A stretch of DNA of 64,000 nt, taken from an uncultured Oscillospiraceae bacterium. GTDB lineage: Bacteria > Bacillota > Clostridia > Oscillospirales > Acutalibacteraceae. Positions 54,594 through 62,435 of this stretch are shown piece by piece. The notes under the pieces are model-generated. The model was given only the letters and a program-made list of their open reading frames with translations, did no database searches and had not been told where the DNA came from. The number at the start of each line of letters is the position of its first letter. The first letter of the stretch is position 1. The stretch lies in the NCBI GenBank assembly GCA_948471205.1, contig CAOKRT010000001.1:170518-234517 (forward strand), written 5' to 3'. The translations under genes and the position numbers were made by a program.

Positions 54594-54962
54594 ATGGCAC
54601 GTATTTCAGGTGTTGACTTACCTAATGATAAAAGAGTAGAAATCGGCCTTACCTATATTTTCGGTATAGGCAGAACAACAGCTGCTCAGATTATCGAAGC
54701 AACAGGAATCAATCCAGACACTCGCTGCAGAGATTTGTCTGAGGATGAGGTTTCTAAAATTCGTGATTACATTGAAAAGAACGTAACTGTTGAAGGTGAC
54801 CTTCGCAGAGATGTTGCGTTCGATATCAAAAGACTTATAGAAATTGGTTGCTACCGCGGCATTCGTCACAGAAAGGGTCTTCCTGTAAGAGGACAGACTT
54901 CAAAGAACAATGCCCGCACACGTAAAGGTCCTAAAAAGACCATAGCAAACAAGAAGAAATAA
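54594..54962 (+). CDS. rpsM: 30S ribosomal protein S13
   Basis: 122 residues ([56 protein letters not shown]). Head protein contacting P-site tRNA and bridging to the 50S. Starts the alpha-operon part of the cluster. Confidence 0.99.
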   Translation: MARISGVDLPNDKRVEIGLTYIFGIGRTTAAQIIEATGINPDTRCRDLSEDEVSKIRDYIEKNVTVEGDLRRDVAFDIKRLIEIGCYRGIRHRKGLPVRGQTSKNNARTRKGPKKTIANKKK

Positions 54963-54983
54963 TTGTAGGAGGAAACAAAAAGT

Positions 54984-55379
54984 ATGGCTACAAAAAAGAC
55001 CACTACTTCACACAAACGCCGTGAGAAGAAAAATATTGAGCGTGGTACAGTTCATATTCAGTCAACCTTCAACAACACTATCGTAACAATTGCTGATATG
55101 CAGGGAAATGCTGTTTCCTGGGCATCAGCAGGTGAAATGGGCTTCAGAGGCTCAAGAAAATCAACTCCTTATGCAGCACAGACAGCTGCTGAAACAGCTG
55201 CTAAGGCTGCTATGGAGCACGGTATGAAAACTGTTGAAGTTTATGTTAAGGGACCGGGAGCCGGCCGTGAATCCGCTATCAGAGCATTGGAATCTGTTGG
55301 ACTCAGCGTTACTCTTATTAAAGATGTTACTCCTATTCCGCACAATGGCTGCCGTCCGCCAAAAAGACGCCGCGTATAG
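54984..55379 (+). CDS. rpsK: 30S ribosomal protein S11
   Basis: 131 residues ([54 protein letters not shown]). Platform protein near the mRNA exit and anti-Shine-Dalgarno region. Confidence 0.99.
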   Translation: MATKKTTTSHKRREKKNIERGTVHIQSTFNNTIVTIADMQGNAVSWASAGEMGFRGSRKSTPYAAQTAAETAAKAAMEHGMKTVEVYVKGPGAGRESAIRALESVGLSVTLIKDVTPIPHNGCRPPKRRRV

Positions 55380-55401
55380 TATTTAATGGAGGTTACTTGA
55401 T

Positions 55402-56028
55402 ATGGCAAGATATACAGGACCTGCTTGTAAGCTTTGCCGCCGTGAAGGAAAAAAGCTTTTCCTGAAAGGTGACAGATGCTACACAAGTAAATGTGCTTTT
55501 GACCGTCGTTCATATGCACCTGGTCAGCATGGTCAAAACCGCAAAAAGACTTCAGAATATGGTCTTCAGCTTCGTGCTAAGCAGAGCGCACGCCGCTACT
55601 ATGGCATTGCTGAAGGTCAGTTCCATAAATATTTCCTTATGGCTGCAAGAAAAGCCGGCGTTACCGGTACAAATCTTCTTCAGATTTGTGAAAGCCGTTT
55701 GGATAATGTTGTTTACGAAGCAGGATTTGCAAGTTCAAGAGCGCAGGCTCGCCAGCTTGTAAACCATGCACATTTCACCGTTAACGGCAGCAAGGTTGAT
55801 ATTCCATCTTATCTTCTTTCTGCAGGTGATGTTGTTGCTGTAAGAGAAAAAAGCAAATCCACAGATGAATATAAGGCTATTGCTGAAGCAAATGCAGGCC
55901 GTACTGTTCCGATGTGGATGGAAAAGAATGAGGGTGCTATGGAGGTTAAGATTTTAAGAACTCCTGAAAGAGAAGAAATCGAAACACCTGTTGAAGAGCA
56001 TCTTATTGTCGAGTTCTACTCTAAATAA
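55402..56028 (+). CDS. rpsD: 30S ribosomal protein S4, zinc form
   Basis: 208 residues. N-terminal zinc site C9, C12, C26, C31 ([13 protein letters not shown] ... RCYTSKC), then an S4 RNA-binding domain ([20 protein letters not shown]). Primary 16S assembler. In B. subtilis rpsD is elsewhere; here it keeps the alpha-operon position before rpoA. Confidence 0.99.
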   Translation: MARYTGPACKLCRREGKKLFLKGDRCYTSKCAFDRRSYAPGQHGQNRKKTSEYGLQLRAKQSARRYYGIAEGQFHKYFLMAARKAGVTGTNLLQICESRLDNVVYEAGFASSRAQARQLVNHAHFTVNGSKVDIPSYLLSAGDVVAVREKSKSTDEYKAIAEANAGRTVPMWMEKNEGAMEVKILRTPEREEIETPVEEHLIVEFYSK

Positions 56029-56083
56029 TAGTTAATCATTTCTTTTATTTAGTGCAACAAAATATAATTTAGGAGGCTTTTAA

Positions 56084-57040
56084 ATGATAGAAATTGATAA
56101 GCCTAATATCGATATAGTAGAGTTATCTACTCAGGGAAGCAGAAGTGTAGGAAAGTTTGTTGTTGAACCGCTTGAAAGAGGATTCGGCACAACTCTCGGT
56201 AATGGTATGAGAAGAGTTCTTCTTTCATCACTTCCGGGCTACGCAATCACTTCCGTTAAGATTGATGGTGTATTACACGAGTTTTCTACAATTCCGCATG
56301 TAAAAGAAGATGTTACAGAGATTGTGCTTAATCTTAAAAATGTAATTCTTAAAATACATGATGAAAGTGCAAAGACTCTTTATATCAAAGCACATGGAGA
56401 GGGAGAAATCACCGCAGGTGATATTGAACACAGCTCAGATGTTGAAATTCTTAATCCGGATCTTCACATCGCTTATCTTGATGAAGGTGCAAGTGTAACA
56501 ATGGAACTTACTGCTGACAGCGGCAGAGGATATGTTCCTTGTGACAGAAATAAGCAGCTGATGGATCTTCCAATCGGAACTATTGCGATTGACTCCATTT
56601 ATACTCCTGTTCTCAAGGTTAATTATACTGTTGAGAACACTCGTGTAGGACAGCAGACAGATCTCGATAAGCTTGTTCTTGATGTTGAAACTGACGGTAC
56701 AATTCCGGCAGATGAGGCTGCTTCGCTTGCAGCAAAAATTCTTAATGATCACCTTAAACTCTTTGTTGACCTTTCTGAAGAAGTTGGCAGCAAGGAAATT
56801 ATGGTAGAGAAGGATGATGACGGCAAAGAGAAGGTTCTTGAAATGACAATTGAAGAACTTGATCTTTCAGTTCGTTCTTTCAACTGCTTGAAGAGAGCAG
56901 GCATTAATACTGTAGAAGATTTAATCGGAAAATCCGAAGAAGATATGATGAAAGTAAGAAATCTCGGAAGAAAGAGCCTTGATGAAGTTATCGCAAAGCT
57001 CTCTTCGCTTGGTTTCACACTTAGTCATGAAGAGGACTAA
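56084..57040 (+). CDS. rpoA: RNA polymerase alpha subunit
   Basis: 318 residues. The alpha-NTD ([39 protein letters not shown]) drives core assembly; the alpha-CTD ([38 protein letters not shown]) binds UP elements and activators. AGGAGG upstream. Confidence 0.99.
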   Translation: MIEIDKPNIDIVELSTQGSRSVGKFVVEPLERGFGTTLGNGMRRVLLSSLPGYAITSVKIDGVLHEFSTIPHVKEDVTEIVLNLKNVILKIHDESAKTLYIKAHGEGEITAGDIEHSSDVEILNPDLHIAYLDEGASVTMELTADSGRGYVPCDRNKQLMDLPIGTIAIDSIYTPVLKVNYTVENTRVGQQTDLDKLVLDVETDGTIPADEAASLAAKILNDHLKLFVDLSEEVGSKEIMVEKDDDGKEKVLEMTIEELDLSVRSFNCLKRAGINTVEDLIGKSEEDMMKVRNLGRKSLDEVIAKLSSLGFTLSHEED

Positions 57041-57054
57041 AGGAGGGAATTTCT

Positions 57055-57396
57055 ATGCCAGGTACCAGAAAATTGGGCAGACCTACTGATCACAGAAGGG
57101 CAATGCTCAGAGGAATGGTCACTTATCTTTTAGAAAACGGCAAGATTGAAACAACCGTTACAAGAGCTAAGGAAGTTCGTGCTATGGCTGAGAAGATGAT
57201 AACTCTCGGTAAAAACGATACCCTTCATTCAAGAAGACAGGTTCTTGCTTATGTAACTAAGGAAGATGCAGTTAAAAAGCTTTTTGATGAAATTGCTCCA
57301 AAATATGCAGACAGAAACGGTGGTTACTGCCGTATTATCAAAACAGGCCCTCGTCGTGGTGACGCAGCAGAAATGTGCATCATTGAGCTTGTATAA
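57055..57396 (+). CDS. rplQ: 50S ribosomal protein L17
   Basis: 113 residues ([40 protein letters not shown]). Last gene of the ribosomal cluster, closed by a strong terminator. The ecfA-ecfT-truA genes that often follow in Firmicutes are replaced by the purine genes. Confidence 0.99.
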   Translation: MPGTRKLGRPTDHRRAMLRGMVTYLLENGKIETTVTRAKEVRAMAEKMITLGKNDTLHSRRQVLAYVTKEDAVKKLFDEIAPKYADRNGGYCRIIKTGPRRGDAAEMCIIELV

Positions 57397-57418
57397 GATA
57401 ATACAATCATAAATAATT

Positions 57419-57446
57419 AAGGAACGCTGAAAAGCGTTCCTTTTTT
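57419..57446 (+). terminator. Intrinsic terminator of the ribosomal protein cluster
   Basis: Perfect 10-bp stem AAGGAACGCT / AGCGTTCCTT with a GAAA loop and T-rich tail. Confidence 0.95.
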
Positions 57447-57545
57447 CTTTGAAAATGTTTTTATATTCTGTCAGTTCAAAATTTGCTGTTGCTTTTTTAT
57501 AAATAAAATATATTTTTGTTTGGTTCAAATAATATTTGTATGGCA

Positions 57546-57604
57546 GGTTTCCGATTTTATACCGAAGCAGACACCGGTATTGACAGAACGGACCAACCTT
57601 TTTT
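57546..57604 (+). ncRNA. Candidate small structured transcript or terminator element
   Basis: Outer helix GGTT-TCCG (57546-57553) with CGGA-CC-AACC (57589-57598), enclosing hairpin ATACCG / CGGTAT (57559-57564 with 57575-57580), followed directly by T6 (57599-57604). It lies downstream of one terminator and upstream of the purE promoter, so it belongs to neither obvious transcript. Speculative. Confidence 0.3.
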
Positions 57605-57666
57605 GGAAAGGAATAAGATTTCTTGCAGAACACGGATGATTCAATGTTCTTTTTTCAATATTTCTA

Positions 57667-57695
57667 TTGAAAAAAAACGGCGTATATTGTAAAAT
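57667..57695 (+). promoter_or_regulatory. Predicted sigma-A promoter of the purE operon
   Basis: TTGAAA (57667-57672), 17-bp spacer, TAAAAT (57690-57695). Confidence 0.7.
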
Positions 57696-57724
57696 ATATA
57701 AAAACAAAATCGGAGGACATTTTT

Positions 57725-58222
57725 ATGAAAAAAGTTGCAATCATAATGGGTTCAGACAGTGATTTGCCAATCGTTACTCCTGCAATCAAACAGCTTAAAG
57801 AGCTTCAGATTGAAACAGAAGTAAGGGTTATGAGCGCACACCGTACACCTAAAGAGGCACAGGTATTTGCCGAAAATGCAATAACAAACAACTTCGGTGT
57901 AATTATTGCCGCAGCCGGAATGGCAGCGCATTTGGGCGGCGTACTTGCTGCATCAACAACGCTTCCTGTTATCGGAATTCCATGTTCTGCAAAGGTGCTT
58001 GACGGAATGGATGCAATGCTTGCAACTGTAATGATGCCGCCGGGTATTCCTGTTGCCTCAGTTGGTGTGAATGCAGCGAAAAATGCGGCGCTGCTTGCGG
58101 CTGAAATTCTTGCAGTTGGCGATGAATCGCTTATGGAAAAACTGCAGAATATGCGAAAAGAAATGGCGGCTGCTGTAATTGAAAAAGACAAGGCACTGCA
58201 GGAAAAAATAAAAGAAATATAA
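57725..58222 (+). CDS. purE: N5-carboxyaminoimidazole ribonucleotide mutase (class I PurE)
   Basis: Converts N5-CAIR to CAIR in purine synthesis. 165 residues with IMGSDSDLPIV, the catalytic His in VMSAHRTPKEA, and IIAAAGMAAHLGGVLAA. Class I enzymes need PurK, which is not in the window. GGAGG lies before the ATG. It starts the purE-purM-purN run. Confidence 0.96.
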   Translation: MKKVAIIMGSDSDLPIVTPAIKQLKELQIETEVRVMSAHRTPKEAQVFAENAITNNFGVIIAAAGMAAHLGGVLAASTTLPVIGIPCSAKVLDGMDAMLATVMMPPGIPVASVGVNAAKNAALLAAEILAVGDESLMEKLQNMRKEMAAAVIEKDKALQEKIKEI

Positions 58223-58242
58223 AAGCTTATAGGAGTTATCAT

Positions 58243-59280
58243 ATGGAAAAAAGTTTCAGCGAAAGCTATGCTGCTGCAGGTGTGGATGTAACTGCAGGCT
58301 ATAAATCAGTAGAACTTATCAAATCTCATGTAAAGAAAACAAATATTCCCGGGGTAATAGGCGGTATCGGCGGTTTTGGCGGTATGTTTGAAATTGCCAA
58401 TAATGAATATAAAAATCCTGTACTTGTAAGCGGAACAGACGGCGTAGGCACAAAGATTAAACTTGCTATGCTTATGGATAAGCATGATACAATCGGAATA
58501 GACTGCGTTGCAATGTGTGTAAACGATGTTGCATGCAGCGGTGCAAAGCCTTTGTTTTTCCTTGATTATATTGCCTGCGGAAAGAATTTTCCTGAAAAAA
58601 TAGAGCAGATAGTTAAGGGTGTTGCGGACGGCTGTGTTCAGGCGGGCTGCGCACTGGTTGGCGGTGAAACTGCCGAACATCCGGGGCTTATGCCGGACGA
58701 AGATTATGATCTTGCCGGTTTTACCGTTGGTATCGGTGATAAGGATCAGCTTGTTTCCGGTGATAATCTTAAAGCCGGAGATGTGCTTATCGGTGTTGCA
58801 TCTTCCGGTATTCATTCAAACGGTTTTTCACTGATCAGAAAAGTATTTGATATAAATGAAGAAACCATTAAAGTTTATTATGATGAACTTGGCAAAACAC
58901 TTGGGGAAGAGCTTATTACGCCGACAAGAATTTACGTTAAACCGCTTCTTGCGCTTATGAGCAAGGTTACGGTAAATGCCATTTCCCATATTACGGGCGG
59001 TGGATTTTATGAAAATGTTCCGCGTATGCTGAAAGATGGTTTTACGGCAGTAATTGAAAAGGATAAATGTTTTAAGAAACCGATTTTTGATTTAATTCAG
59101 AAAACAGGCAATATTCCTGAAAGAGATATGTACAATACTTTCAATATGGGTACAGGTCTTATCCTTGCCGTGGATAAGGAAAAGGCTGCTGAAGCAGTTG
59201 AAATTCTTAAAGCGGAAGGTGAGGAAGCGGCAGTTATCGGTGTAATCAAGGCCGGTGAAACAGGAGTTGAATTATGTTAA
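58243..59280 (+). CDS. purM: Phosphoribosylformylglycinamidine cyclo-ligase (AIR synthetase)
   Basis: ATP-dependent ring closure of FGAM to AIR. 345 residues with SGTDGVGTKIKLAM, MCVNDVACSGAKPLFFLDY, VGGETAEHPGLMP and HITGGGFYENVPRML, all typical of the PurM/PurL superfamily. It overlaps purN by seven bases. Confidence 0.97.
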   Translation: MEKSFSESYAAAGVDVTAGYKSVELIKSHVKKTNIPGVIGGIGGFGGMFEIANNEYKNPVLVSGTDGVGTKIKLAMLMDKHDTIGIDCVAMCVNDVACSGAKPLFFLDYIACGKNFPEKIEQIVKGVADGCVQAGCALVGGETAEHPGLMPDEDYDLAGFTVGIGDKDQLVSGDNLKAGDVLIGVASSGIHSNGFSLIRKVFDINEETIKVYYDELGKTLGEELITPTRIYVKPLLALMSKVTVNAISHITGGGFYENVPRMLKDGFTAVIEKDKCFKKPIFDLIQKTGNIPERDMYNTFNMGTGLILAVDKEKAAEAVEILKAEGEEAAVIGVIKAGETGVELC

Positions 59281-59897
59281 ACATAGGTGTTTTTGTTTCA
59301 GGCGGCGGCACAAATTTGCAGGCGCTTATAGATGCGCAGAACCGGGGAGAAATCAAAAACGGAAAAATCACCTTTGTTCTTGCTTCAAATGACAATGCCT
59401 ATGCATTAAAGCGTGCAGAAAAAGCAGGAATTCCCAGTGCTGTTGTAAGCAGAAAGGCTTTTAACTCGAAAGAAGATTATGATAAGGCTGTGCTTTCCGT
59501 TATTGAAGATAAACATATTGATTTGATTGTTCTTGCAGGTTTTCTTTCTATTCTCGGTGAAGAGCTTGTAAGCAAGTACCGAAATAAAATTATAAATATT
59601 CATCCAAGTCTTATTCCTCTCTTTTGCGGAGACGGCTTTTACGGAAAAAAAGTGCACACGGCTGTTCTTGAAAGCGGTGTAAAGGTAACAGGCGCTACAG
59701 CTCATTTTGTGAATGAAATTACAGACGGCGGTGCAATCATTCTTCAGAAAGCGGTTCCCGTTGAACAGGGCGATACGGAAGACATTCTTCAATACCGTGT
59801 TATGCGGCAGGCTGAATGGGAAATTTTGCCGAAAGCAGTTTCTCTGTTCTGTGAAGGAAGAATAAAAATAAACGGAAACAAAACAGAAATTATATAA
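59274..59897 (+). CDS. purN: Phosphoribosylglycinamide formyltransferase (PurN)
   Basis: Transfers a formyl group from 10-formyl-THF to GAR. 207 residues: FVSGGGTNLQALIDA, LAGFLSIL and the catalytic Asn-His pair in IINIHPSLIP. The loop after it (LFCGDGFYGKKVHTAVLESG) is the longer clostridial variant instead of the E. coli form. The ATG is inside the end of purM. Confidence 0.95.
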   Translation: MLNIGVFVSGGGTNLQALIDAQNRGEIKNGKITFVLASNDNAYALKRAEKAGIPSAVVSRKAFNSKEDYDKAVLSVIEDKHIDLIVLAGFLSILGEELVSKYRNKIINIHPSLIPLFCGDGFYGKKVHTAVLESGVKVTGATAHFVNEITDGGAIILQKAVPVEQGDTEDILQYRVMRQAEWEILPKAVSLFCEGRIKINGNKTEII

Positions 59898-59928
59898 AGA
59901 AATCTGTGTAAAAAATTACACGGTTATT

Positions 59929-60042
59929 GCGGCGCTCAAAACATTGAGCCGCTGAATGTACATCACGCCTTGTATGGCTGCGGCAAGGGGGATTTCGTGA
60001 TTTTAATTAAATTTTGCAGCAAGAAAGGCTATGTGAATTTAT
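59929..60042 (+). promoter_or_regulatory. Candidate pseudoknot cis-regulatory RNA, copy A (upstream of purO)
   Basis: Hairpin 1: GCG / CGC plus GCTCAA / TTGAGC (59929-59952). Then GCTGAATG (59951-59958). Hairpin 2: ATCACG / CGTGAT (59962-59967 with 59996-60001) and CCTTG / CAAGG (59968-59972 with 59984-59988), with a 7-nt 3-prime bulge and an 11-nt loop TATGGCTGCGG. Loop GCTGC (59977-59981) pairs with GCAGC (60016-60020); two further G-T pairs extend it. AAAGG follows, and the ATG is exactly 22 nt after the paired strand. It lies between purN and purO with no promoter or terminator seen, suggesting translational control. Confidence 0.7.
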
Positions 60043-60747
60043 ATGGAAACAGTTGATATTGCAAAAGAATTATCTTCAAATTCATATCCCGGCAGAGGTA
60101 TTGTTCTTGGTAAAACGCCTGATGGAAAAAATGCTGCTATTGCTTATTTTATTATGGGCAGAAGCGAAAACAGCAGAAACAGAATTTTTGAAGAAAACGA
60201 CAGAGGCGGTATTCGCACAAAGGCATTTGACGAGTCTAAAATGACAGATCCAAGTCTTATTATATACAATCCTGTTTTAAAGCTGGATGGAAAAACAATT
60301 GTAACAAACGGTGATCAGACCGATACAATTTATGATTTCATGAAAGACGGTAAATGCTATCGTCATGCCCTTCTGACACGTGAATTTGAACCGGATGAAC
60401 CGAACTATACACCAAGAATTTCCGGTGTTGTTAAACCAAACGGTGATTATGTATTGTCCATTCTTAAATCAAATATGGGCAAGCCGCAGTGTTTAAGATT
60501 TTTCTTTGAATATCCGGCAGAAGCAGGTCTTGGTCATTTTATCCATACTTATAAATGCGACGGCGATCCGATTCCTTCCTTTGAAGGCGAACCTACCCCT
60601 GTTGCAGTGGAAACAAACAGTATTGATGAATGGACAGATATTATCTGGAATAATCTTGATGCAGACAATAAGGTTTCTCTTTTCACCCGTTTTATAAATC
60701 TTGAAACAGGAGAAGAAGAAACAAAAATTATAAATAAAAACATATAA
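60043..60747 (+). CDS. purO: IMP cyclohydrolase, archaeal PurO type
   Basis: Closes the FAICAR ring to IMP, the last step of de novo purine synthesis. 234 residues matching the IMP_cyclohyd (PurO) family first described in archaea (NSYPGRGIVLGKTPDGK, AIAYFIMGRSENSRNR, YTPRISGVV). It replaces the cyclohydrolase domain of bifunctional PurH. The AICAR formyltransferase that should act just before it is not encoded next to it. The ATG has no close Shine-Dalgarno; the nearest, AAAGG, ends 14 nt upstream within the conserved RNA element. Confidence 0.88.
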   Translation: METVDIAKELSSNSYPGRGIVLGKTPDGKNAAIAYFIMGRSENSRNRIFEENDRGGIRTKAFDESKMTDPSLIIYNPVLKLDGKTIVTNGDQTDTIYDFMKDGKCYRHALLTREFEPDEPNYTPRISGVVKPNGDYVLSILKSNMGKPQCLRFFFEYPAEAGLGHFIHTYKCDGDPIPSFEGEPTPVAVETNSIDEWTDIIWNNLDADNKVSLFTRFINLETGEEETKIINKNI

Positions 60748-60753
60748 TAGTTT

Positions 60754-60783
60754 ATTTAAGCAAAGGTAATTGCCTTTGCTTAA
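60754..60783 (+). terminator. Hairpin after purO, possible terminator
   Basis: 12-bp arms TTTAAGCAAAGG / CCTTTGCTTAAA around a 6-nt loop. The downstream tail (AGTTCTTTT) is only moderately T-rich, so termination may be partial. Confidence 0.55.
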
Positions 60784-60921
60784 AGTTCTTTTAAAGGATA
60801 GATTGTATAACAAACCAAATTGTAATGCGGTTTTAAAAACCGGCAATACAATATATAATCTGTTCTGCATCACTTTTCTGCTATCTTAAACAGTCTGCAG
60901 ATACATACGGGATTTTACTTT
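60784..60921. other. Spacer upstream of the purD RNA element
   Basis: No gene. It contains a CGGTTTT / AAAACCG hairpin near 60829-60843 and a TATAAT at 60854-60859 without a good -35 (TTTTAA at 60831), so purD may have a weak own promoter. Confidence 0.4.
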
Positions 60922-61023
60922 CAGCACAGTGAACAGATTGCTGAATGTTTAACACACCTTGTGCGGCCGCAACAAGGGATAAGTGTGGTATTATTTGCGG
61001 CCGGAAAGGTTATGTGAATAAAA
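60922..61023 (+). promoter_or_regulatory. Candidate pseudoknot cis-regulatory RNA, copy B (upstream of purD)
   Basis: Hairpin 1: CAGCA / TGCTG (60922-60926 with 60939-60943). Then GCTGAATG (60940-60947). Hairpin 2: CACA / TGTG (60953-60956 with 60984-60987) and CCTTG / CAAGG (60957-60961 with 60973-60977), with a 6-nt 3-prime bulge and an 11-nt loop TGCGGCCGCAA. Loop GCCGC (60966-60970) pairs with GCGGC (60997-61001), extendable by neighbouring pairs. GGAAAGG follows, and the purD ATG is exactly 22 nt after the paired strand. Confidence 0.7.
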
Positions 61024-62307
61024 ATGAAGGTTTTGGTTGTTGGCGGCGGCGGCAGAGAGCACGCCCTGATAAGAAAAATAAAGGAATCAAAAAAGGTAAG
61101 TGAAATTGCATGCTGCCCGGGTAACGGCGGAATTTCCTATGATGCAAAGTGTTATCCTGTTTCTGCAACAGATACAGACGGTGTTGTAAACCTTGCCAAA
61201 GAGATAAAAGCAGATTTTGTTGTTGTTGCTCCCGATGATCCGCTTGTGGCAGGTATGGTTGACGCACTTAATGAAGCAGGTTTTGCCGCATTCGGTCCGA
61301 AAGCAAATGCAGCAGTGATTGAAGGTTCAAAGGTTTTTTCAAAAAATCTTATGCTTAAATACAATATACCCACTGCCGAATATAAAGTGTTTGACAATGC
61401 AGAGGATGCTATTGCATATGTTCGTGATAAAAATGAATTTCCGACTGTAATAAAGGCAGACGGTCTTGCGCTGGGTAAGGGTGTAATTATTCCCGAAACC
61501 TTTGAGGAAGCGGAAGCCGGCATAAAAGAAATTATGCAGGATAAAATATTCGGCGAAAGCGGAAATAATATAGTAGTAGAAGAATTTCTTACCGGTCCGG
61601 AGGTATCTGTGCTTGCATTTACAGACGGAAACTGTATTAAACCTATGGTTTCTTCTATGGATCATAAGCGTGCGCTTGATGGGGACAAGGGTCTGAACAC
61701 AGGCGGAATGGGAACAGTTTCACCAAATCCGTATTACACAGAGGATATTGCCGCAGAATGTATGGAAAAAATATTCATTCCAACAATCAATGCCATGAAT
61801 GCGGAGGGAAGAACCTTTAAGGGCTGTCTTTATTTCGGTCTTATGCTTACACCAAAGGGACCCAAGGTGATTGAATACAACTGTCGTTTCGGTGATCCGG
61901 AAACACAGGTTGTGCTTCCTCGCCTTAAAACAGATATTATGGATATTTTTGAAGCTATTAATAATGAAACACTTTCCGAACTGAATATTGAATGGTCTGA
62001 TGATGCGGCAGCTTGCGTTGTAATTGCTTCGGGCGGCTATCCTAAATCTTATCCGAAAGGGCTGGAAATTACAGGACTTGAAAACGGTCAGCGTGACGGT
62101 GTTATTGTATATCATGCAGGCACTGCAATGGATGGAAACAGCCTTGTTACTTCCGGCGGCAGGGTGCTGGGTGTTACGGCGCTTGGAACAGATTTGCTGG
62201 AAGCACTGAATAAATCTTATTCGGCAGTTGAAAAGATTGATTTTGAAAATAAACATTTCAGAAAAGATATCGGGCAGAAAGCATTAAATGCTGTTAAAGA
62301 TTTATAA
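61024..62307 (+). CDS. purD: Phosphoribosylamine-glycine ligase (GAR synthetase)
   Basis: ATP-grasp enzyme joining glycine to phosphoribosylamine, an early purine step. 427 residues: N-terminal VVGGGGREHALIRKI, ATP-grasp TVIKADGLALGKGVII and DHKRALDGDKGLNTGGMG, metal-binding YNCRFGDPETQVVLPRL. It is separated from purO by 276 nt with a hairpin and the RNA element; the ATG at 61024 again lacks a close Shine-Dalgarno (AAAGG ends 14 nt before). Confidence 0.97.
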   Translation: MKVLVVGGGGREHALIRKIKESKKVSEIACCPGNGGISYDAKCYPVSATDTDGVVNLAKEIKADFVVVAPDDPLVAGMVDALNEAGFAAFGPKANAAVIEGSKVFSKNLMLKYNIPTAEYKVFDNAEDAIAYVRDKNEFPTVIKADGLALGKGVIIPETFEEAEAGIKEIMQDKIFGESGNNIVVEEFLTGPEVSVLAFTDGNCIKPMVSSMDHKRALDGDKGLNTGGMGTVSPNPYYTEDIAAECMEKIFIPTINAMNAEGRTFKGCLYFGLMLTPKGPKVIEYNCRFGDPETQVVLPRLKTDIMDIFEAINNETLSELNIEWSDDAAACVVIASGGYPKSYPKGLEITGLENGQRDGVIVYHAGTAMDGNSLVTSGGRVLGVTALGTDLLEALNKSYSAVEKIDFENKHFRKDIGQKALNAVKDL

Positions 62308-62362
62308 TTTTTGATTAAAGATTTATTAATCAATTGTTTACAAATGTATTTACGTATAGTTG

Positions 62363-62391
62363 TTGACATTTATACAAATTGGAATTATACT
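62363..62391 (+). promoter_or_regulatory. Predicted sigma-A promoter for the efflux adaptor gene
   Basis: Perfect TTGACA (62363-62368), 17-bp spacer, TATACT (62386-62391). Confidence 0.8.
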
Positions 62392-62435
62392 AATTCTTGA
62401 TGTTGAATAATTCTATATTATAGGGGTTAAAGAAT

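Larger units (their letters stand above)
57397..57724. other. 328-bp gap between rplQ and purE
   Basis: No gene. It holds the rplQ terminator (57419-57446), a CAAATA / TATTTG palindrome (57526-57538), a folded element ending in T6 (57546-57604) and the purE promoter (57667-57695). Confidence 0.8.

Noticed and set aside
57525..57707. Minus-strand 60-codon frame between rplQ and purE
   Set aside because: No ribosome binding site and it crosses the purE promoter; low-complexity sequence without a recognisable domain.
59929..61023. ZTP (pfl), G-box purine or PRPP riboswitch before purO and purD
   Set aside because: Gene context fits, but the conserved CCGCCTGGGC region of ZTP aptamers and the hallmark three-way junction loops of purine aptamers are not visible in either leader.
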